NCBI RefSeq assembly: GCF_002117485.1
Contig: NZ_CP021033.1
Location: 806,001 to 870,000, forward strand
Direction of reading: 5' to 3'
From: Rhizobium sp. NXC14
GTDB lineage: Bacteria > Pseudomonadota > Alphaproteobacteria > Rhizobiales > Rhizobiaceae
DNA: 64,000 nucleotides
Below are positions 56,076 through 64,000 of this stretch, in pieces. The translations under genes were made by a program, and so were the position numbers. The notes beneath the pieces were generated by a model. The model was not told the origin of the DNA. It saw only the letters and a program-made list of their open reading frames with translations, and ran no database searches. Numbering within the stretch: the first letter of the stretch is position 1; each line of letters begins with the position of its first letter.

Positions 56076-56743
56076 TTGATCGCCTCCGGATCGGCGCGAT
56101 ATTCGCTGACGACGAAGCCGAGGGGATTGATCAGCCGGTCGGTCGAGGACATCGGAGCGTTGGCATAGGAGAAGGTGAGGGTTGCGACCCAGTGCGTGGT
56201 GGCCACCTCCTCCCCGCGAGTAACGGTTCTCGTGTAGCGCACTGATGCCACATTGGCATTGATCAGCGAGATGGAAACGATGTTGACCCGCGAGGTGGCG
56301 CTGCGGCCATAGATGTTCTGCGGGGATTGGGGATTGCTGCCGCGATAGAGAGCGGCAAATCGCGTCTGTTCTGGCTGCGTCGACAGCAAGGCGACAGTGC
56401 GAAAATTCTCCTCCGCTTCACTCCAGGCATACCCCTCGCGAGCACGGACATACTTGGCCGCGAAGTATTTGGTAACGGCTTCGTCGTAGGTGCCGGCCGT
56501 CGACGTCAATGCCGAGACCACGTCGACGATTCCCGTCGAGTTGTCGACCCGCACCACGAAAGGCTCGACGGTTTTCAACGGGGTGAGGCCGGCGATGGCA
56601 AATATGGAAGCGCCTGCAATGATGCCGGCGCAGACTGCCACGAACCACGCAATCCGCGCGGATCGCTCGACCTGCATCATCCGGTCCTGGTCGAAGCGGC
56701 GGGCCTTTTCGAAGTAACTCTTCAAATTGTCCGTGGTAGTCAT
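56072..56743 (-). CDS. virB8: T4SS inner-membrane protein VirB8
   Basis: 223 residues; ATG 56743 chosen (MTTTDNLKSYFEKARRFDQD), the frame opens at 56761. One membrane helix (about 30-52, AWFVAVCAGIIAGASIFAIA) and the periplasmic NTF2-like VirB8 domain with TPLKTVEPFVVRVD and VNIVSISLINANVASVRYTR. Assembly platform of the channel. Confidence 0.95.
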   Translation of the reverse strand: MTTTDNLKSYFEKARRFDQDRMMQVERSARIAWFVAVCAGIIAGASIFAIAGLTPLKTVEPFVVRVDNSTGIVDVVSALTSTAGTYDEAVTKYFAAKYVRAREGYAWSEAEENFRTVALLSTQPEQTRFAALYRGSNPQSPQNIYGRSATSRVNIVSISLINANVASVRYTRTVTRGEEVATTHWVATLTFSYANAPMSSTDRLINPLGFVVSEYRADPEAIN

Positions 56744-56745
56744 GT

Positions 56746-57033
56746 TCACCTGCCCTCGCATGGACGATAAGAGCCAGCGATATCGAACGGAGCAAAGGCA
56801 GCGGGTGCGACTGATGTCAGCGGATCCTCCACATAGGCGACAGCCAGGCCCGTCGGCTGTGCGGGCAGAGCCCCGGTCGTCGGCTGTTCTGTTCCTCCAT
56901 TATTCTGCCACTGCCACACCGCGCGGTTCAGCGGGCGACGGGAGTAACCATCACATTCGGGCAGAGGATGGGAAATCGAGCCGCAGGCTGTCAGGCCGAC
57001 GCTCAGGCAAAACGATAGAACGATACGGATCAT
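56746..57033 (-). CDS. virB7: VirB7-like lipoprotein
   Basis: 95 residues with lipoprotein signal ending LTAC (Cys17). The rest is small and Pro/Ala-rich (QPTTGALPAQPTGLAVAYV). Position between virB6 and virB8 matches virB7, whose lipoprotein stabilises VirB9, though it is longer than the Ti VirB7 (55 aa). Sequence alone would not identify it. Confidence 0.75.
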   Translation of the reverse strand: MIRIVLSFCLSVGLTACGSISHPLPECDGYSRRPLNRAVWQWQNNGGTEQPTTGALPAQPTGLAVAYVEDPLTSVAPAAFAPFDIAGSYRPCEGR

Positions 57034-57072
57034 CCAAAAAAACCTATCCAGTTGTCTTCTGGGCGGTGGCCG

Positions 57073-58005
57073 TCATTTGGCCCGGCCTGGTGTCAGGCGG
57101 CGGCCGGCGGAACGGGCTCCGCGGCCGACCGCCGTGGCTGAACGGGAAGCGGCCCAGGCGAGCGTGCTCTCATGCGCATCGCGCGCCGCGCCATATCCGT
57201 AGGTGAGCGACGCGCCGCCGGCAGCAAGTGCCGAAGCGATACCGGGCAGTTGATAGAAGACGTAGAGAGCGGCAAGGCAGATGGCGCAGAGCGCAATCGG
57301 ACGCATCATGACATCGCTATAGCTTTCGATCGCCGTAAACGTCGTGTCGATACAGGTGATCAGCAGAGAGCCAATCGCAACGACCAGGATCTGCAGGATG
57401 ACGAAGTTTACGAGCTGGCCGATCCATGCTTCGGTAAACCGGCGAGTCGACTGGAACATGGCGAGCGCAACGAAGATGGGGCCGATCGCCAGTACGATAG
57501 CAAGCGCCAGCCGGGCATAGAGCGAAACGATATACCCGATCGCCGCCACGATGAAGCTGGCGCCGATGACCATCATGCCGCCGATCCCGGTGACAATATC
57601 AATCGGCCACGAGGCCCGGTGCCATATCTCGTAGGCGCAGTTTTGACCCTTATCGAGCAGGCTGTCGAAAGTCGAAGCGCTCGGTGCCGATCCCGAGTTC
57701 AGCGCCTGCGAGATCTCGCGGGGCAGTGTGTCGAAGAATATGTTGGTGACGTAGGTCTGATAGTCGCTCGCATTCTTGACCAGCATGACGATGATGGCAA
57801 GCTTCATTGCCCGGAAGGCGAATTCGAGGATGGGCTCCTGGACGGATCCGCGGAGAACCAAGTAGCCGTAGAGCACCACATAGAGTGTCAGTGCCGCGGT
57901 CAGTGGTCCACTCACCCAGCTCGCAATATTCGAGGTGCCCGAGGAAATGAAGTTTTCCAGCGGCGTCTTGAACTGCCCGTCGACGAAGCTGAAGACCTGA
58001 TACAT
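57073..58005 (-). CDS. virB6: T4SS polytopic protein VirB6
   Basis: 310 residues from ATG 58005 (GGGAGG upstream). Five to six hydrophobic helices (TAALTLYVVLYGYLVLRG; MMVIGASFIVAAIGYIVSLY; LALAIVLAIGPIFVALAMF; ALCAICLAALYVFYQLPGIA) with the TrbL/VirB6 pattern. Inner-membrane channel part. Ala/Arg-rich tail. Confidence 0.93.
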   Translation of the reverse strand: MYQVFSFVDGQFKTPLENFISSGTSNIASWVSGPLTAALTLYVVLYGYLVLRGSVQEPILEFAFRAMKLAIIVMLVKNASDYQTYVTNIFFDTLPREISQALNSGSAPSASTFDSLLDKGQNCAYEIWHRASWPIDIVTGIGGMMVIGASFIVAAIGYIVSLYARLALAIVLAIGPIFVALAMFQSTRRFTEAWIGQLVNFVILQILVVAIGSLLITCIDTTFTAIESYSDVMMRPIALCAICLAALYVFYQLPGIASALAAGGASLTYGYGAARDAHESTLAWAASRSATAVGRGARSAGRRLTPGRAK

Positions 58006-58007
58006 CG

Positions 58008-58241
58008 TCAGCCTCCCAACGATTTGCCCATGCGCTCCAGCCGCCGCTTGCCGTCCGCGGCCTCGGCGTTGCGGCAATTTGGGGTGTCGCTGAGCTCGCC
58101 CGGATTGTTGCGGCACTTGTCGATAATCCGGGCGAGCAGAGCGTCGTCGGCCATGAGCTCACCCACGGTATAAACCCTATCCACTGGTGCAGAGCAGGCC
58201 GACAGGAAAAGCACGGTCACCGCAGAAAGAAACCATTTCAT
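58008..58241 (-). CDS. eexN: EexN-type entry-exclusion lipoprotein
   Basis: 77 residues: lipobox FLSAC (Cys16) and the EexN pattern YTVGELMADDALLARIIDKC, RNNPGELSDTPNCRNAEAAD. Blocks re-entry of a related plasmid. Lies between virB5 (4-nt overlap) and virB6 (2 nt apart), the usual place. Confidence 0.85.
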   Translation of the reverse strand: MKWFLSAVTVLFLSACSAPVDRVYTVGELMADDALLARIIDKCRNNPGELSDTPNCRNAEAADGKRRLERMGKSLGG

Positions 58242-58939
58242 TTGAGCGCCGCTCCCATCGTATCCATGCGTTTGCGCCAGTCTTCGGCTTTGCGCTGTTC
58301 ATCGACCTGCACCTGCGCCTGCTGGACCATCTGCAGTGCCTGCATGCGAAGGACGTCGCTTTGCAGGAAGGCGCTTTCGGCCTGGAGGCGGGCCTGCAGG
58401 TCGGCGATGTCCTTGGCGTCAGCTGCACCGGAGATCTTCTGGCGCAGCTCGTCTATGCCTTCGATGCGTTTGGTCGCGGCATCATAGATCTGCTGACCGA
58501 GGCTCATCTGTCCCGCATTCTGCTTTTGGAGGCGCGACAGCTCCTGCGAATAGAAATCATTGGCTTCAGTGTGATAGCTGGAATTGTCCTGGAGGAATTT
58601 CGAGGCGGAGCTACCGAAGACGCCGCTACCGGTTCCTTTGAACAGCGCCTCAATCGCATTAAAATCTTGTGGGAGCGCCTTGCGGATCGACGGGTCGTTC
58701 AAAAGGCTCGCGACGTCGGCCATGTTGGTGATCTTGTTCAGTGACCCGTACAGCTGCTGAGCCTGCTGGAGCTGCTGGTTCAAGGTGTCGAGCTGGGACT
58801 TGAGCTGCGTGATGCTCTCGATCTGCTTGGCGATCGACGTCTGGTCGATGACGGGAATGCCTTGTGCAGACGCCAGCATTGCCGACGCAAAAAATGCGGC
58901 AGATGCAAACAAGGGCGCCATAGTTCCTGTGCGGCTCAT
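58238..58939 (-). CDS. virB5: T4SS minor pilin VirB5
   Basis: 233 residues with a Sec signal (AAFFASAMLASAQG), then a long helical coiled-coil protein (QIESITQLKSQLDTLNQQLQ; RLQAESAFLQSDVLRMQAL). VirB5/TrbJ type, pilus-tip adhesin role known for Ti VirB5. Its ATG overlaps the virB4 stop by 4 nt. Confidence 0.93.
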   Translation of the reverse strand: MSRTGTMAPLFASAAFFASAMLASAQGIPVIDQTSIAKQIESITQLKSQLDTLNQQLQQAQQLYGSLNKITNMADVASLLNDPSIRKALPQDFNAIEALFKGTGSGVFGSSASKFLQDNSSYHTEANDFYSQELSRLQKQNAGQMSLGQQIYDAATKRIEGIDELRQKISGAADAKDIADLQARLQAESAFLQSDVLRMQALQMVQQAQVQVDEQRKAEDWRKRMDTMGAALK

Positions 58940-61302
58940 GCTGTCCTCCTTCTCTGGTGAAATGCGGCAAGCCAGTCCTCCGGCCAGTCGCCAAGTTCCG
59001 ATCGGATGGCATCGGCAAGTTCCACATTGGCTGTCCGGCCCGAGAGAATGGCGAGTTCGTCGTCGAAGCCGTTGAGGTTCAACTCGGCCACCACGCTGTT
59101 ATGCCCTTGCTTGACGATGAACCGGCGGCTCTCGACGGAGAGTTCGCGTGAGACGAGCTCGAACTCGCGTTCGGTCAGCTTGAACCCATCGATATAGTCG
59201 GTGCGGTTGCCGCGCGGGTTGGCCAGGAAAATCTGCGTCGGGCACTGTTCGATGATCGTATGGGCAATCGGCGAGACGATCGCGTCGCGCGGGCTCTGGG
59301 TCGCAAACAGCATGAGACCGTTTTGTTTGCGGATGGTCTTCAGCTTGTTCTGGGCGAGATCGCGAAAACCTTCGTCCTGCAGCGCCTTCCAGAATTCGTC
59401 GATGACAATGATGATGCGACGCCCATCGATCAGCTGCTCGATGCGATAGAACAGATATGCCATCAAGGGCGTGCGGATTTCCTCGTTATCCAGGAAATCC
59501 GTCATGTCGTATCCGATGAACTTGGCGCCGACACCGATGTCATCGGCCTCATTGTCGAAGACCCAGCCAAGTGGTCCTCCCCTCTCCCATCTTCTAAGCC
59601 GCGAGGCGATTCCTTCGGGATCGGTGTTGTTGAGGAATGCGCGCAGGGCACCGATGGAGCGACGCTCCATCGGCAGGTCCGCCACTCCGTCAACCGCCGA
59701 AGCAATGTCGCGCAGCTCCGTGATTGATAGTTCACCGGACGCTGATCCGACCAGCCTGGTGATCCAGCCGGTGAGGAATAGCTTGTATTCTGGAGTGAGC
59801 TCCTGCGCCTTCAACGGCGCGCAGCCGGTGTTGATACCGTTTCTCAGCGGCAAATAATTGCCGCCTGCTGCGCGCACGAAGAGGTCGGCGCCCCGGTCCT
59901 TGTCGAAGAGAACCATGTGGGGATCATGTTTTTCGAGCTGCGCCAACATGAAGTTCAGGAGCACGGTCTTGCCGGTGCCTGATGGTCCGCAGACAAAGGT
60001 ATTGCCCAGATCGCTGTGGTGGAAATTGAAATAGAAGGGAGAGCCCGATGCGGTCTTGAGCATGGCGACCGCCGGTCCCCATTCGTTGCCGTCCTTGCGA
60101 CCGGTAGGGTAGGAATGATACGGCGCAAGAGCGGCGAAGTTGCGAGAGGTGATGGCGCCGGAGCGCGCCCGATAGCGGAAATTCCCAGGCAGCTGCGCCC
60201 ACCAGGCCGCCTCGAGCCCCAGGTCCTCGCGAGCGACGACCGCGCCGCCCCCGGTAAGACAAGCGCGAGCTTTCGCCATGTGGTCGGTCAGCTCCTTGAC
60301 CGAGGGGGCGAAGACCGTCAACGCAAGGTGATGTTCTCCCAGAACGAAGCGATTGGATTCGAGCTCGTCCATCGCCGCCCCCAGCTCTTCGATCTGGGTT
60401 GCTGCCTTGTCGCCGGCACTGACCATCTGGTTCTGCTTGCGGCCCACGATCGTGCGGGCGTCGGCTTTCGAGGTGAACGCGAAGGACTGCGTCAGTATGA
60501 GTTCAAAGGGGGCCGTCAGGATGCCGTCGAGCATGCCGCTGCGCGTGGTCGCCGGATATTCCTTGAAGCCGAACATGCCGGCATAGCGGCTTTCTGCCTC
60601 GTGACGGATCTCGACTGTCTCGCGCCCGAAGATGACCCGATCGGAATAAATCGCCGAGGAAATCCTTCCTTCCGTCAGCGGAACTGGTTCACGCCGCCCT
60701 CCGACGATCTGATGGAGAACTTCGCTGGGTTCGGAGAACAGGATGCCGCCCTGCTCTCGAAGGGTGAGGAGACGTGGCTCGAAGCGCTGCAAGCCGGCCA
60801 GCACATCCGCCACCCGGTCGCGCAAATGCTTCAGGGCATCTTCATCAAGTTCGATACCGGATCGGCGCGCGTTGCGCAGCCGGGAGAGAAGATTGGCTGC
60901 CTTTTCGGCAGCGTCCCGGCCGGGATGCCAGACGAGCACAAGATAGAGGTCATTTCGGAAAAGGTCTTCACCGATCATCCGATCGCGATATTTGGCATTG
61001 AGGCCTTCACAGAAGGGGTTGGCGAAACGTCCCTCGGGATAGGCGTTGTCGCGACGGCGAATGACATGCGTCCAGAGCGCCAACCTTTCGTCGGCGATAT
61101 TGCGGTAAAGCGTATTCAGGCTGCGGTGCAGGCCGTTGAGGTCGCGGATATCGGCGGTCTCAAAGGAAACTCCTTCCAGCGCGATCATGCTCATCAGCGC
61201 TCTGGAATCGAGCGCGATCGTTGCCTCATCGACATGCCTGACATAGGGAATGAAGGTCTCTGCGCCGAGTTCGCGAGACCGGAGAGTCGCGATACTAGGC
61301 AA
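58936..61302 (-). CDS. virB4: T4SS ATPase VirB4 (probable TTG start)
   Basis: 788 residues from TTG 61302, inside the virB3 end and preceded by AAAGGGA. VirB4/TrbE features: PYVRHVDEATIALDSRALMS, Walker A GPSGTGKT (about 437-444), Walker B IIIVIDEFWKAL (about 625-635) and LFATQSPRDAI. Energy ATPase of pilus and channel. An ATG-based start at 61410 would overlap virB3 in another frame and add residues with no VirB4 resemblance. Confidence 0.94.
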   Translation of the reverse strand: MPSIATLRSRELGAETFIPYVRHVDEATIALDSRALMSMIALEGVSFETADIRDLNGLHRSLNTLYRNIADERLALWTHVIRRRDNAYPEGRFANPFCEGLNAKYRDRMIGEDLFRNDLYLVLVWHPGRDAAEKAANLLSRLRNARRSGIELDEDALKHLRDRVADVLAGLQRFEPRLLTLREQGGILFSEPSEVLHQIVGGRREPVPLTEGRISSAIYSDRVIFGRETVEIRHEAESRYAGMFGFKEYPATTRSGMLDGILTAPFELILTQSFAFTSKADARTIVGRKQNQMVSAGDKAATQIEELGAAMDELESNRFVLGEHHLALTVFAPSVKELTDHMAKARACLTGGGAVVAREDLGLEAAWWAQLPGNFRYRARSGAITSRNFAALAPYHSYPTGRKDGNEWGPAVAMLKTASGSPFYFNFHHSDLGNTFVCGPSGTGKTVLLNFMLAQLEKHDPHMVLFDKDRGADLFVRAAGGNYLPLRNGINTGCAPLKAQELTPEYKLFLTGWITRLVGSASGELSITELRDIASAVDGVADLPMERRSIGALRAFLNNTDPEGIASRLRRWERGGPLGWVFDNEADDIGVGAKFIGYDMTDFLDNEEIRTPLMAYLFYRIEQLIDGRRIIIVIDEFWKALQDEGFRDLAQNKLKTIRKQNGLMLFATQSPRDAIVSPIAHTIIEQCPTQIFLANPRGNRTDYIDGFKLTEREFELVSRELSVESRRFIVKQGHNSVVAELNLNGFDDELAILSGRTANVELADAIRSELGDWPEDWLAAFHQRRRTA

Positions 61303-61633
61303 GGCTGAAATCCCTTTCGTCGTAACGGCGGATGAGCGGCAAGGGGGAGAGGCTGGCGCCGCCCCAATAGGCGGTATTGCGCGATCGCCCCCGGGTCTCG
61401 ATCCAGGCAATCAGGATCCGGAACATATTATGATCGTGCTTGACCAGTGCGCGAAACAGGGCGTGAAAGGCGACGCCAACGAGCGCATAGGCGGTCGATC
61501 CTGCGGTGATGTAAAGAATGGTCGTGAGCGTGATGTTGACGCCCATGGCTTCCATGGTCACGCCGGCGATCATTGCCGGGCGGGTACATGCGAGAAACAA
61601 CGTATCGTCTTCGAGGTGCGGGGCGTTCATCAC
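61295..61633 (-). CDS. virB3: T4SS membrane protein VirB3
   Basis: 112 residues: LEDDTLFLACTRPAMIAGVT (typical VirB3 start), two membrane helices (TTILYITAGSTAYALVGVAF), and a tail with FRILIAWIETRGRSRNTAYWGG. A second ATG lies at 61630. Overlaps virB4. Confidence 0.93.
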   Translation of the reverse strand: MMNAPHLEDDTLFLACTRPAMIAGVTMEAMGVNITLTTILYITAGSTAYALVGVAFHALFRALVKHDHNMFRILIAWIETRGRSRNTAYWGGASLSPLPLIRRYDERDFSLA

Positions 61634-61638
61634 GGCGA

Positions 61639-61938
61639 TCAGCTCCCGACGATGGTGTTGACCAGTTCGGTCGCTCCGAAAATTCCGCCAATGCCGATAA
61701 TCCAGAAACCTGCGCGCCTCAGATCCATGTAGCCGAACATCCAGGAAATGCAGATGATGATGACGGCGATGACCGCCAGCAGACGGGCGATATTGCCAGT
61801 CAGCATGTCGACAATGTTCTGCAGCACGGTTTCAATACCGGCGGCCTGGGCGAAGGCCGGCTCGACCATCAGGGCGACGATCGCGGCCGCCATGAGCGTG
61901 GATGTGGCAAGGGGGCGAAGACGGGGTTTCGAGATCAT
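61639..61938 (-). CDS. virB2: T4SS major pilin VirB2
   Basis: 99 residues. Sec signal with cleavage after AFA (30) and pilin core of two helices (TGNIARLLAVIAVIIICISW; RAGFWIIGIGGIFGATELV). Overlaps the virB1 stop by 4 nt. Confidence 0.94.
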   Translation of the reverse strand: MISKPRLRPLATSTLMAAAIVALMVEPAFAQAAGIETVLQNIVDMLTGNIARLLAVIAVIIICISWMFGYMDLRRAGFWIIGIGGIFGATELVNTIVGS

Positions 61939-62606
61939 TCGCTTTGCTCCGATCTATCATTGCGGAAAACGAGAGCCGACGATTGCCGTCGGGAGTTATA
62001 AACGTCCCATAACGCGGCTTCAGCGGCCTGGGCGGTGTGTGGGGCTTGTTTCAGAGGCGCTTGACTCGGCTGATCCTGCGGCGATGGGACTGGCGGGACC
62101 TGATCGTCCGTTCCCGCAATGGAGAGCGAAGCCAGCATTGGCGAGAATCGCCTTATTTCCTGACGCACCTGCTCGTCATACCGAACTATTGCGCCGACCG
62201 ACGGATCATCGCGACCATAATAGGAGCGGAGCATGACGGTCTCGGCTCGAGCCGGATCGTCCCCCACGCGGAGAGCCTTACGATAGTATCGGTCGAGAAG
62301 TGTCGCGGTGGCCTTGAGGCTCAGGCAAGGATCGAAGGCGTCCGCAAGCGACAGATTGAGTTTCTGAAGCGCCTCGATCCCGAGGCCGCCAAGGCCGATC
62401 TGGATATCCTGGCGATCAGCCATCAGAGACGTGGCCACCTCGATCGCCTCGGATTTCGAAGCCGGCTGGGCGGCAAGTGGCGGGCCGCTGTTGACCCGAA
62501 TGGCAAGAGGCTGAAAGCCACTCTCAAGACTGACGACGGCTGCCAGCGTTTCGATCTTGACCATCGGTGCGCAGGCTTGCGCGATATCGATGAATGCAGC
62601 GGCCAT
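61935..62606 (-). CDS. virB1: T4SS lytic transglycosylase VirB1
   Basis: 223 residues from ATG 62606, 3 bases after the stop of the previous gene; open frame to 62735. Transglycosylase motif VVSLESGFQPLAIRVNSG (Glu active site), QIGLGGLGIEALQKL and the helix FDPCLSLKATATLLDRYYRKAL. Opens the peptidoglycan. No clear Sec signal, as also in other rhizobial VirB1; route to the periplasm uncertain. Confidence 0.9.
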   Translation of the reverse strand: MAAAFIDIAQACAPMVKIETLAAVVSLESGFQPLAIRVNSGPPLAAQPASKSEAIEVATSLMADRQDIQIGLGGLGIEALQKLNLSLADAFDPCLSLKATATLLDRYYRKALRVGDDPARAETVMLRSYYGRDDPSVGAIVRYDEQVRQEIRRFSPMLASLSIAGTDDQVPPVPSPQDQPSQAPLKQAPHTAQAAEAALWDVYNSRRQSSALVFRNDRSEQSE

Positions 62607-62608
62607 CG

Positions 62609-63148
62609 TCAGTACCACACCCGCTGCGTGGCCGCGCCATCGATGGTGACGTCGATATAGTGAGGCTGCGACCTCACATTCGGGCGCATGATCGGGTAAC
62701 CCATGCACCGATAGCGCCCATCCTGATGCTGCCAATGTGGTGACAGTACCGAATTGTAGTAGGTGCCAAAGTTGTCAGCATCATTCGAGCAGAGGGCATT
62801 GCTCACCGGTTGCGGTGACGTCGCCACGCAGGTCACTTGCCTCTCGCGGGAACCGTCTCCTCCCCTCAGCCTGTATCCGGCATCGCAATAGTAGGGTTCA
62901 TAACCAGGCCGCGAGCTGTGAAAACCGACGCCGCTGCAGGTCGGGAACGAATGACCTCTGGCAAGCTCCCGCCACAATTTTTGGATCGGCGGCCGGCATT
63001 CGCCAAATTGCGTCGGCCCTCCGGGATTCGAAAGGCACAGGATAACCTTGCATCCCCAATCTTCAGCTTGCGCTTTACTGCCGGAAATAAGATAGGATGG
63101 CGTCATGCAGCAGATCGCAAGCAATGATTTCAGCAGAAGGCTTTTCAT
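62609..63148 (-). CDS. Cys-rich exported protein heading the virB operon
   Basis: 179 residues from ATG 63148. Sec signal MKSLLLKSLLAICCMTPSYL then a mature part with about 8 cysteines (WGCKVILCLSNPGG; GYEPYYCDAGYRL; QVTCVATS; YRCMGYPIM). Members of this family stand first in T4SS loci of rhizobia and other bacteria (TrbM/KikA-like), as in RctA-controlled virB operons. Precise function unknown. Confidence 0.85.
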   Translation of the reverse strand: MKSLLLKSLLAICCMTPSYLISGSKAQAEDWGCKVILCLSNPGGPTQFGECRPPIQKLWRELARGHSFPTCSGVGFHSSRPGYEPYYCDAGYRLRGGDGSRERQVTCVATSPQPVSNALCSNDADNFGTYYNSVLSPHWQHQDGRYRCMGYPIMRPNVRSQPHYIDVTIDGAATQRVWY

Positions 63149-63184
63149 GGGCAGACCCCTTCGACACGACGATGTTCCATCGCA

Positions 63185-63243
63185 TTCGGGAGAGCTTGCA
63201 GAGCTGCCTTCCCGAATTCTTACTAACTTATATAACACAGTTA
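63185..63243. promoter_or_regulatory. Control region between rctA-like gene and virB operon, two dyads
   Basis: Dyads TTCGGGA (63185-63191) / TCCCGAA (63210-63216) and TAACT-(10 nt)-AGTTA (63224-63243), the second overlapping a TATAAC -10-like box (63231-63236). AT-rich. Fits binding of a winged-helix repressor of both genes. Confidence 0.55.
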
Positions 63244-63249
63244 AATGAC

Positions 63250-63615
63250 ATGACAAGCGCCCTCAAAAAGCAATGGCAGAACCTTGCCTTCTCCGGACTT
63301 ATTCTCCATGAGATCCTCGATCATCCATTGGAGGACGAGACGCCGCAGGCGCGACTGAAACAGGTCGGCATGATGACGATCCTCTACACGATGAGCCAGG
63401 CGCATCAGAAGCTAACCCTTTCGAACATCATCGAAATTACCGAGCTGACGCGAACTGGCGTCAAGGAAACCGTCGACCTTCTGGTCAAGCGTGGAATGCT
63501 GAGCGAGACGATGGTGAAGAATTCCATGGGCAGGGGAACGGCCCGGCAATTCGAGATCTCGGAGGATCTTTTGAACAAGCTGAGCTCGTTCCGCGTCGGC
63601 CAGAAATCGGATTAA
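63250..63615 (+). CDS. rctA: RctA-like winged-helix repressor of conjugation
   Basis: 121 residues from ATG 63250. MarR-like winged helix: LTLSNIIEITELTRTGVKETVDLLVKRGML and ISEDLLNKLSSFRVG. It is small, diverges from the virB operon and shares the gap with two dyads, as RctA does in Rhizobium etli and Sinorhizobium, where it silences conjugation genes. No ribosome site is visible and a TATAAC lies 14 nt before the ATG, so the transcript may be leaderless. Upstream open frame to 63097 is unlikely to be used. RctA identity is from context and fold. Confidence 0.75.
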   Translation: MTSALKKQWQNLAFSGLILHEILDHPLEDETPQARLKQVGMMTILYTMSQAHQKLTLSNIIEITELTRTGVKETVDLLVKRGMLSETMVKNSMGRGTARQFEISEDLLNKLSSFRVGQKSD

Positions 63616-64000
63616 ACTGACTTTCTTCCGCAGGTAACGGGACGCAACGGCGAATCATTCGTCGCCTGATCGTGCTGCTGACCCGGAGAGAAAGGATGGT
63701 GGGGCAACCCGCCCCCGGGCGGGTTCCAGACAGACAATGAAGAGTATCGGAGAAATCAGCATAGCGCCGCCGAAGGCGGGATTTCGGGAATTCTCGCCAC
63801 GCTAAGGGCGGAACAAGGGCAGCCGCAGGAGCCTCAGCATAGCGCCCGGCAGGGAGGCGGAACCGACTGCCCCCGCCCGTGCGTTCCTTTTTCCCCGAGA
63901 ATATTCGCCGCACTTGTCATCATTATCGCGTGGGAGCCTGGAAAGGGTGATGCAGTTGGCGGAAAAAACAATGACGTCGAGCGGGCTCGGACCGATCGAC
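63616..64000. other. Region right of rctA-like gene, no gene seen
   Basis: About 385 bases. It holds a GC hairpin AACCCGCCC-cc-GGGCGGGTT (63706-63725), a possible terminator for the rctA-like gene, and no coding frame that I trust. Confidence 0.45.

Noticed and set aside
52914..63615. Possible oriT or relaxase
   Set aside because: I looked for traA/mob genes, a coupling protein or an oriT-like nick region and saw none in the window.
63485..63913. Minus ORF of 142 aa right of rctA
   Set aside because: Overlaps the rctA-like gene antisense, low complexity Arg-rich product typical of a shadow frame.

Overview
The window looks like a piece of a large plasmid (or plasmid-like replicon) from a member of the Rhizobiales (Rhizobium/Agrobacterium/Ensifer type). 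The evidence is the high-GC alphaproteobacterial codon use, a virB1-virB11 mating-pair-formation operon divergent from an RctA-like winged-helix regulator as on rhizobial plasmids, and typical rhizobial plasmid backbone genes (DUF736, DUF2493/SLOG, Toprim, WGR and DUF1173 proteins). No replication genes, relaxase or coupling protein are in the window.

Region 1 (1-13126, minus strand) is a type I secretion locus. An ABC exporter and a membrane-fusion protein overlap by 4 bp. They are followed by a GNAT-like protein, a small AT-rich ORF of unknown function, and a giant secreted protein (at least 2,713 residues, running off the left edge). The giant protein has an unusual order: a short N-terminal domain with an HExxH motif, a Hint/intein-like domain, a Ser-rich linker, a calcium-binding domain, about 25 degenerate repeats of about 55 residues, and C-terminal RTX repeats. 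A decayed leucyl-tRNA synthetase fragment and one copy of a dispersed repeat follow.

Region 2 (about 14.9-42.4 kb) is an accessory island of small redox, detoxification and transport genes: isochorismatase-like hydrolase, chloroperoxidase-like esterase, TehA-like channel, cupin, five SDRs, two MDR reductases, AhpD-like protein, lactonase-like MBL protein, MFS exporters, and their regulators (AraC, two HxlR, GlxA-like, LysR). It includes a two-component system whose kinase is fused to an MFS transporter. Several genes are damaged: DUF983 and one SDR each by a one-base loss in a G run, a C-terminally truncated cytochrome c, and a glcG fragment cut by an insertion sequence. Candidate operators lie in the divergent regulator regions.

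Region 3 (42406-44890) is an IS21-family element with istA and istB. It sits exactly at the change from the accessory island to the plasmid backbone.

Region 4 (about 45-53 kb) is plasmid backbone with two toxin-antitoxin modules (Xre/RES and VapBC) and a remnant of a DUF4143 ATPase. Region 5 (53-63.6 kb) is the complete virB-type T4SS operon with an EexN-like entry-exclusion lipoprotein and the divergent RctA-like gene.

Most likely new biology: the HExxH-Hint-RTX protein with its coupled AT-rich small gene, and the MFS-histidine kinase two-component system. All functional assignments are by reading the sequence; no database search was run.
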